Assembly (NCBI RefSeq): GCF_044003965.1 | Contig: NZ_JBAWKC010000003.1 | Location: 496,001-560,000 of the forward strand | Direction: 5' to 3' | Length of the DNA stretch: 64,000 nt | Source: Yeosuana aquiaggeris | Lineage (GTDB): Bacteria > Bacteroidota > Bacteroidia > Flavobacteriales > Flavobacteriaceae | Part shown: one piece after another, positions 16,282 to 25,103 of the stretch | How the letters are laid out: each line of letters opens with the position of its first letter | How positions within the stretch are numbered: the first letter of the stretch is position 1 | Notes under the pieces: model-generated | Database searches by the model: none | Seen by the model: the letters and a program-made list of their open reading frames with translations, nothing else | What the model was told of the DNA's origin: nothing | Position numbers and translations under genes: made by a program

Positions 16282-18285
16282 TTAATAAGCCAGCAATGAT
16301 TTTAATTCTACTTCAAAACTATTTTTAGACAAATATTGCTCTTCTAACTGCTTAATAAAAGGAATGGGTGTTTCCATACTAGCCACTCGTTTAACAGGAG
16401 CATCAAGACTTTCAAAACATTCTTCCATAATTAATGCAGAAATATCACTTGCAATTCCACCAAACAAGGTGTCTTCTTGAAGTATAATAACGCGTCCTGT
16501 TTTTTTTGCTGAAGCAATAATAGTTTCCGTATCTAAAGGTTGCAGCGTTCTTAAATCAATGACATCAGCATCAATATCTTTATTTTCATCTAATACTTCC
16601 AATGCCCAGTGAACCGCTGATCCATAAGAAATAACGGTTACTTGATTCCCTTTTCTTATAATTGAAGCTTTTCCAAATGGCAATGTATAATACCCTGAAG
16701 GAACCTCTTGCCTGATGCTTCTGTATAAACCTTTATGTTCAAAAAATAATACTGGATTAGGATCATTAATTGCGGTTGCCAACAATCCTTTGGCATCATA
16801 AGGAAAAGCGGGATAAACAACTTTTAAACCAGGGGTTTTAGTAAACCAGGCTTCATTTGTTTGAGAATGAAAGGGGCCTGCACTAACCCCTGCACCGCAA
16901 GGCATTCTGATGACTACATCTGCCTCTTGATTCCATCTGTAATGTGATTTAGCCAAATAATTTACTATTGGATTGAAACCAGTAGAAACAAAATCTGCAA
17001 ACTGCATTTCTACAACACTTTTTATACCAGCAATTGAAAGCCCCATGCCCACTTCAATAATAGACGATTCACAAATGGGTGTATTTCTAACTCTTTTCTT
17101 TCCGAATTTTTGTAAAAATCCTTCTGTTATTTTGAATGCGCCTCCGTATTCAGCAATATCTTGACCCATAATAATTAAATCTTCATGGACATCCATACTG
17201 CTTTCTAAACTCTCAGAAATAGCATCTATAAAACGTATTTCTTTAAGTTCTGAATCACTGTTAACTTCCTGATATATAAATGGTTTATACACATCATTTA
17301 ATTCTTCTCTTTTGTTTGGTACAATCAATTCTTCATCAAAAGCGAGTTTCAAATGTTCATTAATTTCATGAACAATAGCACCTTCAATAGCACTTTCAAT
17401 TTCCTCATTTATGATGCCTTCCTTTTTTAAAAAGGTTTGAAAATTCCTTACAGGATCCTTTTTTGCCCATGCATCCATGAGGTCTTGAGGAACATATTTA
17501 GTCCCACTGGCCTCTTCATGCCCTCTCATTCTAAAGGTTTTAAATTCCAATAAAACAGGTCTGGGATTTTGTCTTAAACTTTTAGCTAATTCATTAACCT
17601 TTGTATAAACTTCAAGAATATTATTCCCATCAATGATGTGGCTTTCTATTCCATACCCAATACCCTTATCTGCTATATGCTCACATTTGTATTGTTCATT
17701 AGTTGGTGTTGATAATCCATAACCATTGTTTTCCACACAAAACATCACTGGTAATCCCCAGACAGCGGCCACATTTAAAGCCTCATGAAAATCGCCTTCA
17801 CTTGTTCCTCCTTCTCCGGTAAAAACCGCAGTGACTTCATTTTTATTTTTTAATACACTGGCTAATGCTATGCCATCTGCTACTCCAAGTTGTGGACCTA
17901 AATGGGAAATCATTCCAATTATTTTGTATTCCTGAGTTCCAAAATGAAAAGATCGATCTCTCCCTTTTGTAAAACCAGAGGCCTTTCCTTGCCATTGACT
18001 GAACAATCTGTATAAAGGAATTTCTCTCGTTGTAAAAACACCTAAGTTTCTGTGCATCGGTAAGATATATTCTTCCGGATTTAAAGACATGGTTACTCCT
18101 ACCGAAATGGCTTCTTGCCCTATTCCAGAAAACCATTTACTTATTTTTCCTTGACGCAATAAAATAAGCATCTTCTCTTCTATTAATCTTGGCTTTAATA
18201 AATTTTTGTAAATCGCTATTAAGGTCTCATTATCAATATTTTGTCTATTATAATGAATATTATTTAATAAGGAAGATGAACTCAT
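16282..18285 (-). CDS. 2-oxoacid dehydrogenase E1, fused alpha and beta subunits
   Basis: About 667 aa: an N-terminal thiamine-diphosphate E1-alpha domain (TGEGGTSEGDFHEALN with the GDG-like cofactor motif, and NNGYGLSTPT) joined to a C-terminal E1-beta transketolase domain (IMGQDIAEYGGAFKIT, PICESSIIEVGMG). The fusion is typical of Bacteroidota branched-chain 2-oxoacid dehydrogenase or related complexes; it decarboxylates the oxoacid and acetylates lipoyl-E2. I place the start at the ATG giving MSSSSLLNN; an in-frame ATG at 18330 would add 15 poorly conserved residues. The E2 and E3 genes are not adjacent. It is divergent from the 2OG-oxygenase operon. Confidence 0.88.
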   Translation of the reverse strand: MSSSSLLNNIHYNRQNIDNETLIAIYKNLLKPRLIEEKMLILLRQGKISKWFSGIGQEAISVGVTMSLNPEEYILPMHRNLGVFTTREIPLYRLFSQWQGKASGFTKGRDRSFHFGTQEYKIIGMISHLGPQLGVADGIALASVLKNKNEVTAVFTGEGGTSEGDFHEALNVAAVWGLPVMFCVENNGYGLSTPTNEQYKCEHIADKGIGYGIESHIIDGNNILEVYTKVNELAKSLRQNPRPVLLEFKTFRMRGHEEASGTKYVPQDLMDAWAKKDPVRNFQTFLKKEGIINEEIESAIEGAIVHEINEHLKLAFDEELIVPNKREELNDVYKPFIYQEVNSDSELKEIRFIDAISESLESSMDVHEDLIIMGQDIAEYGGAFKITEGFLQKFGKKRVRNTPICESSIIEVGMGLSIAGIKSVVEMQFADFVSTGFNPIVNYLAKSHYRWNQEADVVIRMPCGAGVSAGPFHSQTNEAWFTKTPGLKVVYPAFPYDAKGLLATAINDPNPVLFFEHKGLYRSIRQEVPSGYYTLPFGKASIIRKGNQVTVISYGSAVHWALEVLDENKDIDADVIDLRTLQPLDTETIIASAKKTGRVIILQEDTLFGGIASDISALIMEECFESLDAPVKRVASMETPIPFIKQLEEQYLSKNSFEVELKSLLAY

Positions 18286-18384
18286 AAATGGGTGTTTAAT
18301 TATCGTATCAAATATACCATAAAAAGGCAATTTGTTTGAATCAAGTTAAATAAATAATGATATCTGCACCTTACATTGTTTTTG

Positions 18385-18392
18385 TACATTTG
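18385..18392 (+). promoter_or_regulatory. Candidate -7 box for the 2OG-oxygenase operon
   Basis: TACATTTG matches TAnnTTTG exactly, 26 bases before the ATG at 18419. No convincing -33 TTTG was found, so confidence is moderate. Confidence 0.45.
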
Positions 18393-18418
18393 TATTGTAT
18401 CCAATAAAACAATAAATA

Positions 18419-19369
18419 ATGAATAGCATTCCAAGCGTTAACTTAAAGGATTTTATTTCGGGAGATAATGAAAGAAAACAACAGTTTGTTAAACAAATAG
18501 GCAAAGCCTATGAAGAGATTGGTTTCGTAGCTTTAAAAGGGCACTTTTTGGATGAGACATTAGTTGAAAATCTATATACAGAAGTAAAGAATTTTTTCAA
18601 TTTACCTCTTGAAATCAAACAAAAATATGAAATACCAGGAATTGGTGGCCAAAGAGGTTATGTGTCTTTTGGAAAAGAAAGTGCCAAAGGAAAAAAAGAA
18701 GGCGATTTAAAAGAGTTTTGGCATTTTGGACAATATGTGGAAAACAATCCAAAATTAGAAGCTGAATATCCTTCAAATGTCATCGTTGAAGAGCTTCCTA
18801 AATTTAATAAAGTTGGAAAGGAGGCCTACAGAATGCTTGAGAAAACTGCTAAATATGTTTTACGTGCCTTGGCGTTGCATTTAGGTTTAGAAGAAACTTA
18901 TTTTGATAATTACATAATAAATGGTAACTCTATTTTAAGACCCATACATTATCCGCCAATCACTCAGGAGCCTAAAGAAGCTGTCAGAGCAGCGGCCCAT
19001 GGTGACATCAATTTAATTACCTTACTTATGGGTGCCCAGGGAAGAGGTCTACAAGTAAAAAATCATAAAGGTGAATGGATAGATGCCATTGCTGAACCTG
19101 ATGAGCTCATGATTAATGTTGGTGATATGCTTTCCAGACACACTAATAATAAATTAAAATCTACTATTCATCAAGTCATTAATCCACCCAAAGAATTATG
19201 GGGCACCTCAAGATATTCCATTCCATTTTTTATGCATCCTATCAGTGATATGAAATTAGATGTTTTGGAAGGTTGTATAAATGAAAATAATCCAAAGGCC
19301 TTTGATGATATCACTGCCGGTGAATTCTTAAATGAACGATTAATTGAACTAGGTCTGATTAAAAAATAA
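18419..19369 (+). CDS. 2-oxoglutarate/Fe(II)-dependent oxygenase, isopenicillin-N-synthase-like
   Basis: 316-aa member of the DIOX_N / 2OG-FeII_Oxy family. The facial triad is visible as HGD in AAHGDINLI and the distal His in STIHQVINP, with RYSIPFF supplying the 2-oxoglutarate- or carboxylate-binding Arg and Ser. The N-terminal DIOX_N part contains GFVALKGH and GQRGYVSFGKE. The physiological substrate is unknown. It heads a tightly spaced plus-strand gene run (24 bases to the SUI1-like gene) and is divergent from the E1 fusion gene. Confidence 0.9.
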   Translation: MNSIPSVNLKDFISGDNERKQQFVKQIGKAYEEIGFVALKGHFLDETLVENLYTEVKNFFNLPLEIKQKYEIPGIGGQRGYVSFGKESAKGKKEGDLKEFWHFGQYVENNPKLEAEYPSNVIVEELPKFNKVGKEAYRMLEKTAKYVLRALALHLGLEETYFDNYIINGNSILRPIHYPPITQEPKEAVRAAAHGDINLITLLMGAQGRGLQVKNHKGEWIDAIAEPDELMINVGDMLSRHTNNKLKSTIHQVINPPKELWGTSRYSIPFFMHPISDMKLDVLEGCINENNPKAFDDITAGEFLNERLIELGLIKK

Positions 19370-19393
19370 TTCAATTTATAGCAATACACTATT

Positions 19394-19723
19394 ATGGATT
19401 TGCAAGATCAATTAAAAAATTTGTTCCCTGAACATATTCAGGAGGTTCCTTCAGATAAAACAGAAGACCAAAATAGTATATGGTTGCAGGACGAGCCCAT
19501 TATTTGTAAATATGAAAAACGCAAAGGGAAACCAATCACTATTTTAGAAGGATATACTGGTGCAAATGAAGATTTTAAACTTTTAGCCAAAGAAATAAAA
19601 CAAAAATTAAGCGTTGGCGGCAGTTTTAAAGATGACAAAATCATCATTCAAGGTGATTACCGTGATAAAATCATGCAAATGTTAAAAGACAAAGGGTTTA
19701 ACGTAAAACGTGTGGGAGGATAA
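19394..19723 (+). CDS. SUI1/eIF1-like translation factor (YciH family)
   Basis: 109-aa protein whose C-terminal ~70 residues form the SUI1 fold: KYEKRKGKPITILEGYTG, LAKEIKQKLSVGGSFKD, IIIQGDYRDKIMQMLKDKGF. This is the bacterial YciH relative of eukaryotic/archaeal eIF1, thought to influence start-site fidelity on the 30S subunit. The N-terminal 35 residues are acidic and less conserved. It lies 24 bases after the 2OG oxygenase gene and 3 bases before the DUF1835 gene, so it is part of the same operon. Confidence 0.92.
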   Translation: MDLQDQLKNLFPEHIQEVPSDKTEDQNSIWLQDEPIICKYEKRKGKPITILEGYTGANEDFKLLAKEIKQKLSVGGSFKDDKIIIQGDYRDKIMQMLKDKGFNVKRVGG

Positions 19724-19726
19724 TTA

Positions 19727-20668
19727 ATGTCTGAAAAAACACTTCATATTACTAACGGAAGTATTTTGACTGGTATTCTAAAAGAATTAGACTACAGCGG
19801 AGATATCCTTACCTGGGAAGAAATGTTATGCGAAGGCCCTACTATGTCGAACATAAATTCTGATACTTTTTTAAAAAAACGCGCTTCTTTTTTCAATGCT
19901 TTTTATGACATTGAATTAGATATTAAAGAAATTAAAGGAGAATTAATGGTTCTTGATCATACTGAAAAGTATGACGAAATCATTCTATGGTTTGAATATG
20001 ATTTATTCTGTCATATAAATATGCTTGGCGTTATTAAATTATTAAGTCAAAAGAAAATTGGATTACCTCTTTATTTAGTTTGTAGTGGTAGAATTGAAGG
20101 AGAGAAAAACCTAAAAGGTTTAACAGAATTATCTCCTGTGCAACTTCATAAACATTTTTCTGAAAAAATAAAATTAACTACTGAAGATATTGAATTAGCA
20201 AAAAGTATATGGAATATCTATTGCGGTAAAGATCATAACCTATTAAAACCTTATATTGTTAAAACTTCAAATTTTAAATATTTAAATAATTGCCTTAAAG
20301 CACATTTAAAACGTTTTCCTGATTCTAAATCTGGACTTGATGTTTTAGAACAAAATCTTTTAGAAATTGTTAAAGATAATGACATTAAATCTAAAAATCA
20401 GCTTCTAGGCTATGCTTTAAATTATCAGGGTTATTATGGATATAGCGATATTCAGTTCAACAGAATTATTAATAAGCTTAGTCTTTTTATTATATTTGAC
20501 GAAAACAGACTTTCACTTAACCGCAAAGGTCATGAAGCCCTTTTGGGCAAGTATAATTTTGCTTATGAATTGAATAACAATATTACATTTGGAGGTGTTA
20601 ATAAACTTGATTTTCACTTTAATAAACAAGAAAATAAACTCATTAAAACAATACGCAATGCCCATTAA
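19727..20668 (+). CDS. DUF1835-domain protein
   Basis: 313-aa cytoplasmic protein. The N-terminal DUF1835 domain is recognised by LHITNGSILTGILKELDYSG, ILTWEEMLCEGPT and EIILWFEYDLFCHINMLGV; the C-terminal part resembles the DUF3658 segment usually found with it. No signal peptide or membrane helix. The biochemical role of DUF1835 is not established. Three bases separate it from the SUI1-like gene, and its end overlaps the phosphorylase gene by 11 bases, so it is translationally linked to both. Confidence 0.85.
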   Translation: MSEKTLHITNGSILTGILKELDYSGDILTWEEMLCEGPTMSNINSDTFLKKRASFFNAFYDIELDIKEIKGELMVLDHTEKYDEIILWFEYDLFCHINMLGVIKLLSQKKIGLPLYLVCSGRIEGEKNLKGLTELSPVQLHKHFSEKIKLTTEDIELAKSIWNIYCGKDHNLLKPYIVKTSNFKYLNNCLKAHLKRFPDSKSGLDVLEQNLLEIVKDNDIKSKNQLLGYALNYQGYYGYSDIQFNRIINKLSLFIIFDENRLSLNRKGHEALLGKYNFAYELNNNITFGGVNKLDFHFNKQENKLIKTIRNAH

Positions 20669-21521
20669 AGAATCTGAACTCATTTTAAATAAAAATGGAA
20701 GCGTTTATCATTTAAATTTAAAACCTGAAAACATAGCTGAAACCATCATTTTGGTAGGAGATCAAGACCGAGTTGAAAAAATTTCAAAATATTTTGATGC
20801 TGTTGATTTCAAAACACAAAAGCGAGAATTCAAAACGCATACTGGCACCTATAAAGGAAAACGTCTTTCCGTAATTTCTACTGGAATTGGTCCAGACAAT
20901 ATTGATATTGTTTTAAATGAGTTGGATGCTCTTGTAAACATTGATTTAAATACCAGGCAACCCAAAGAAAAATTAACCCGTTTAAATATTGTAAGAGTGG
21001 GAACCTCTGGGTCTCTGCAAAATGACATTCCTGTCGATTCTTTTGTATTGAGCACACATGGATTGGATCTAAACGCCATGTTACATGCTTATCAAATAGA
21101 CCCGGTAACAAATCCAGAAATTGAAAATGCTTTCATAACACACACTAATTGGAACCCCAATAAAGGAAGACCTTTAATCATTAATAATGATACTAGTTTA
21201 GAAAAAAAGTTGGGTAGCAACAAAACCTTCATAGGAGTAACTGCTACAGCCGGTGGCTTTTATGGACCACAAGGGCGTGTATTACGTTTACCTTTGCAAG
21301 ACCCAGAATTAAACCATAAAATTGATTCTTTTCGCTTCAATGGTTTGAGAATAACTAATCTTGAAATGGAAACTTCCGTTATTTATGGACTTTCAAAATT
21401 ATTAGGCCATAAAGCCCTGTCAATTAATGCGATTATTGTAAACAGAGCCAACGGAACTTTTAGCGAAAATCCAGGGCTAGTGATTGAAAATCTTATAAAA
21501 TATACTTTGGAAAGGATTTAG
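20658..21521 (+). CDS. Nucleoside phosphorylase (PNP/UDP superfamily)
   Basis: 287-aa member of the purine/uridine phosphorylase superfamily: VGDQDRVEKISKYF (phosphate-binding loop), ISTGIGPDNIDIVLNEL, RVGTSGSLQ and NLEMETSVIYGL (the EMET motif that binds ribose). It should split nucleosides with phosphate into base and pentose-1-phosphate, although related hydrolases exist. I choose the ATG at 20658 (MPIKESELIL); an upstream in-frame ATG at 20589 would overlap the preceding gene by 80 bases. Four bases separate it from the following gene. Confidence 0.9.
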   Translation: MPIKESELILNKNGSVYHLNLKPENIAETIILVGDQDRVEKISKYFDAVDFKTQKREFKTHTGTYKGKRLSVISTGIGPDNIDIVLNELDALVNIDLNTRQPKEKLTRLNIVRVGTSGSLQNDIPVDSFVLSTHGLDLNAMLHAYQIDPVTNPEIENAFITHTNWNPNKGRPLIINNDTSLEKKLGSNKTFIGVTATAGGFYGPQGRVLRLPLQDPELNHKIDSFRFNGLRITNLEMETSVIYGLSKLLGHKALSINAIIVNRANGTFSENPGLVIENLIKYTLERI

Positions 21522-21525
21522 TATA

Positions 21526-22380
21526 ATGATTGAAATTAATATTGGTGGCGTACCTGAACACTTTAATCTTGCATGGTATTTAACTCTTAAAAATGGAGAA
21601 TACAAAAACGAAGGTATTAACTTGCGTTGGAAAGATTACCCCGGTGGCACAGGCGAAATGTGTAAAGCACTTAAAAACAAGGAAATAGACTTGGCAGTTG
21701 TTCTAACTGAAGGTATTATTAAAGACATTATTGAAGGTAATGCCGTTAAAATTATTCAGACTTTTGTGCAATCACCTTTAATCTGGGGTATACATGTTGC
21801 AAACGATTCACCTTATAAAAAAATTGAAGATTTAAAAGGAACTAAAGCGGCTATTAGCAGATATGGTTCAGGTTCCCATTTAATGGCTTATATAAATGCT
21901 CAAAATAATCATTGGGATTTAAAGAAAGACCTCAAGTTTAAAGTCATCAATAATTTAGAGGGTGCTATTGAAGGATTAAGCAAGGGAGCCGCTGATTACT
22001 TTTTATGGGAAAAATTCACCACAAAACCTATTGTAGATGAAGGTGTTTTTAGATGTATGGGTCATTGCCCAACGCCATGGCCTTGTTTTGTAATTGCGGC
22101 AAGAGAAGACTTTATAAAATCGAATAAAAAAAATATTCAAACCATCTTAAACATCATCAACAAATCTACGGCAGTATTTAAAGATATTCCTGATATAGAC
22201 CAGACAATAGCAAAGCGTTATGGTCAAAAAATTGAGGATGTACAAGAATGGTTATCACTCACAGATTGGTCTCAAAATGTTATCGATGAGCAAACCATCT
22301 CAAATACCCAAAAACAGCTTTTTGACTTAAAAATTATTTCAAAAATTGTCCATTATGAGGATTTAATCTATAAGTTATAA
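21526..22380 (+). CDS. Cytosolic periplasmic-binding-protein-like protein (Ca3427/NMT1-like)
   Basis: 284-aa protein with a type-II binding-protein fold: IGGVPEHFNLAWYLTLKNG, EGINLRWKDYPGGTGEMCKAL, AVVLTEGIIKDIIEGN and AISRYGSGSHLMAY are recognisable as the ligand-binding half domains of the ABC-substrate-binding/NMT1 group. It has no signal peptide or lipobox at all, so it should be cytosolic, like the fungal Ca3427-type proteins and the MqnA/MqnD enzymes that share the fold. It may be an enzyme or a ligand sensor rather than a transport component; no ABC permease is nearby. Last gene of the operon, convergent with hutH with only 5 bases between. Confidence 0.75.
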   Translation: MIEINIGGVPEHFNLAWYLTLKNGEYKNEGINLRWKDYPGGTGEMCKALKNKEIDLAVVLTEGIIKDIIEGNAVKIIQTFVQSPLIWGIHVANDSPYKKIEDLKGTKAAISRYGSGSHLMAYINAQNNHWDLKKDLKFKVINNLEGAIEGLSKGAADYFLWEKFTTKPIVDEGVFRCMGHCPTPWPCFVIAAREDFIKSNKKNIQTILNIINKSTAVFKDIPDIDQTIAKRYGQKIEDVQEWLSLTDWSQNVIDEQTISNTQKQLFDLKIISKIVHYEDLIYKL

Positions 22381-22385
22381 ATTCA

Positions 22386-23894
22386 TTAAAATAACTCCTC
22401 ACTATCAATGTCTAAGGATTGAATGAAATCAATTGAAGTATTGATGTCATCATGTAAAACTCTGTCATCCGTTACAAAAGAGATGTCTTTTCTGTATATT
22501 TTCAATATAGATTCAATAAATTCAGAAGATTTTAATGGCGTTCTAAAAAATAAAGCTTGTGAGGCATTAAATAATTCTATAGCCAAAATGCGTTCCACAT
22601 TATTTACCAACATATAGGCTTGCGTAGCTGCATTAGCACCCATACTCACATGATCTTCCTGACCGTTTGAAGACACTATAGAATCAACACTTGCAGGCGT
22701 TGCTAATTGTTTGTTCGCACTTACAATACTTGCTGCCGTATATTGAGGAATCATAAAACCAGAATTTAAACCGGGATTATTAACTAAAAATACTGGCAAA
22801 CCTCTTAATCCTGATACTAATTGAAAGGTTCTCCTTTCAGATATATTTCCTAATTCAGCCATGGCTATTTTTAAATAATCAAAAGCTAATGCCAAAGGCT
22901 GACCATGAAAATTTCCTCCTGAAATAATTTTGTCTTCCTCCACAAAAATATTAGGATTATCTGTGACTGAATTAATTTCAGTCATAAACGTTTTAGTTAC
23001 AAAACTTAAAGTGTCTTTAGAAGCGCCATGCACCTGAGGCATGCATCTAAAAGAGTACGGGTCTTGAACATGTTTTTTTGGTTGATTGATTAAATCACTC
23101 CCTTCCAAAAACTCCCTTATTCGTTTGGCTGTTTCTAATTGACCGTTATGAGGTCTTACTAAGTGAACCAATTCATTAAATGGCTCTATTCTACCGTCAA
23201 ATGCATCTAATGACATACTGCCAATCAAATCTGCTAAATAAGCCAGTTTATGTGATTTCAAAATTATATAAACCCCATAAGCACTCATAAATTGAGTTCC
23301 ATTTAGAAGAGCCAGTCCTTCTTTTGATTGTAAAGAAATAGGGTGCCATTCAAACTGATTTTGAACCTCAGAAACAGACAACTCTTTTCCTTTAAAAACG
23401 ACATTTCCTTTTCCAATTAAAGGTAGAGATAAATGTGCTAAAGGCGCTAAATCACCGGAAGCACCTAAGGAACCCTGTGTATAAACAATTGGTAAAATAT
23501 CATGGTTATAAAAATCAATCAGTCTTTCAATGGTTTTTAATTGAATGCCACTATGACCATAGCTCAAGGATTGTATTTTAAAAAGCAGCATTAATTTCAC
23601 AATCTCATCTGGTACACGATCTCCGGTCCCACAGGCGTGAGACATGACTAAATTCTCTTGAAGTATGGTGAGATTCTCTTTTGATATTTTTACATTATAC
23701 AAGGCACCAAAACCAGTGTTAATACCGTAAATAGGTTTATTCTGACCTTTTAGTTTATTATCTAAATAAGCTCTGCACTTATTTATTTTTACAATAGATT
23801 CTTCTGAGAGTTGTAGTCTTTTTTGTTCAGATATAATACGTTTTATGGTAGTTAAATCCAAAACTTTTGAAGAAATGATATGATAGGGATTCAT
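22386..23894 (-). CDS. hutH: Histidine ammonia-lyase
   Basis: 502-aa aromatic amino acid ammonia-lyase, the usual HutH length. The Ala145-Ser146-Gly147 triad in GSLGASGDLAPL forms the MIO prosthetic group. YGINTGFGAL near residue 56 carries the active-site tyrosine, and GGNFHGQPLALAFD and SSNGQEDHVSMGANA are further family motifs. It deaminates histidine to urocanate; related Bacteroidota enzymes act on tyrosine or phenylalanine, but the SHACGTGD motif favours histidine. No other hut gene is adjacent. Promoter-proximal and monocistronic on the minus strand. Confidence 0.9.
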   Translation of the reverse strand: MNPYHIISSKVLDLTTIKRIISEQKRLQLSEESIVKINKCRAYLDNKLKGQNKPIYGINTGFGALYNVKISKENLTILQENLVMSHACGTGDRVPDEIVKLMLLFKIQSLSYGHSGIQLKTIERLIDFYNHDILPIVYTQGSLGASGDLAPLAHLSLPLIGKGNVVFKGKELSVSEVQNQFEWHPISLQSKEGLALLNGTQFMSAYGVYIILKSHKLAYLADLIGSMSLDAFDGRIEPFNELVHLVRPHNGQLETAKRIREFLEGSDLINQPKKHVQDPYSFRCMPQVHGASKDTLSFVTKTFMTEINSVTDNPNIFVEEDKIISGGNFHGQPLALAFDYLKIAMAELGNISERRTFQLVSGLRGLPVFLVNNPGLNSGFMIPQYTAASIVSANKQLATPASVDSIVSSNGQEDHVSMGANAATQAYMLVNNVERILAIELFNASQALFFRTPLKSSEFIESILKIYRKDISFVTDDRVLHDDINTSIDFIQSLDIDSEELF

Positions 23895-24019
23895 TGAATA
23901 TTTTAATTTAATCCAAAAGTCTACATTCCGTATAAATTACACAACAAATGTTAATAATTAATAAATTTATCTGCTTAAAACTTAGAAATATTTATTTTTA
24001 CGTTATAAAATAAATAAAA

Positions 24020-25069
24020 ATGAAAAAAACTATTTTGTTATTAAGCGTTTTAGGGATTTTAGCCTGTAAAAATGAACCTAAAGATTATGTATTATTTACA
24101 GGAAAAATAATTGATAAAAACAGTGACAGCATCGTTATTAGCAATAGAGAATATACTAAAACCATTAAAGTAAATGAAGACGGCACCTTTAGTGACACCT
24201 TAAAAGTGGCGGACGGAAAATATAACTTTTACGATGGTGGAGAAAGTACCACACTGTTTTTGAAAAACGGGTATGAATTAAACATGAATTTAGATGCTAA
24301 AATGTTTGATGAAACCATAAGTTATTCAGGTATTGGTGCAGAAACCAATAATTACCTGGCTAAAAAAGCGCTAATGCAGGAAACAATTTACCCGCCAAGT
24401 TTGTTTGATTTTGAAGAGCCAGAATTTAAATCGAAAATTTCAGATATTAATGCTTCATTAAGTGATTTTTTAGAATCAAATAAAGCTATTGATACTGCTT
24501 TATATGCCTCTGAAAGAAGCGAAATTGACCAGTTCATGGATGAAATGTTAGGTTACTACTCCAAGCAAAAGGAATATAAAGAAAAGAGAGCTGCAGAATT
24601 TGCAGATTTATTAGGAATCCCATCTCCTGCTTTCGTTAATTATGAAAATTACAAAGGCGGAACAAGTTCCTTATCAGATTTTAAAGGGAAATACGTGTAT
24701 GTTGATGTCTGGGCAACTTGGTGTGGTCCGTGTAAAGCTGAAATACCTTCGTTAAAAGAAATCGAAAAAAATTATCATGGAAAAAACATAGAATTCGTGA
24801 GTATTTCTGTAGATAATGGCAGAGGGTATAAAGAAAAAACCGTAGAAGCTTCAAAAGAAGGTTGGAAAAAAATGATTGCTGAAAAGGAAATGGGCGGCAC
24901 ACAATTATTTGCCGATAAAGCTTGGGAATCAGATTTTACAAGAGGTTTTAAAGTGAATAGTATTCCTAGATTTATTTTAATTGGTCCTGACGGAACAGTT
25001 GTTAATCCAGATGCTCCGAGACCTTCAAGTCCAAAACTCTTACAACTTTTTAATAGTTTAGAACTGTAA
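24020..25069 (+). CDS. TlpA/ResA-type thioredoxin-fold lipoprotein with DUF4369-like domain
   Basis: 349-aa protein. The signal ends in lipobox GILAC (cysteine near residue 16), an N-terminal beta-rich domain (about 25-110) resembling DUF4369 follows, and the C-terminal ~150 residues are a thioredoxin fold with WCGPC in VDVWATWCGPCKAEIPSLKEI. The cis-proline motif SIPRF is also present. Expected to act as a periplasmic thiol-disulfide reductase anchored to a membrane. Transcribed alone, ending in a bidirectional terminator. Confidence 0.9.
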   Translation: MKKTILLLSVLGILACKNEPKDYVLFTGKIIDKNSDSIVISNREYTKTIKVNEDGTFSDTLKVADGKYNFYDGGESTTLFLKNGYELNMNLDAKMFDETISYSGIGAETNNYLAKKALMQETIYPPSLFDFEEPEFKSKISDINASLSDFLESNKAIDTALYASERSEIDQFMDEMLGYYSKQKEYKEKRAAEFADLLGIPSPAFVNYENYKGGTSSLSDFKGKYVYVDVWATWCGPCKAEIPSLKEIEKNYHGKNIEFVSISVDNGRGYKEKTVEASKEGWKKMIAEKEMGGTQLFADKAWESDFTRGFKVNSIPRFILIGPDGTVVNPDAPRPSSPKLLQLFNSLEL

Positions 25070-25074
25070 GAAAT

Positions 25075-25103
25075 AAAAAAAGCTGCTAATAGCAGCTTTT
25101 TTT
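25075..25103. terminator. Bidirectional intrinsic terminator between convergent genes
   Basis: AGCTGCT (25081-25087), 3-base loop, AGCAGCT (25091-25097). It is flanked by a run of A on the left and six T on the right, extended by A-T pairs. It serves the TlpA-like gene and nnr, whose stop codon lies at its right edge. Confidence 0.85.

Noticed and set aside
20589..20657. Longer N-terminus of the nucleoside phosphorylase
   Set aside because: It would overlap the DUF1835 gene by 80 bases and adds residues without family support; the ATG at 20658 fits better.
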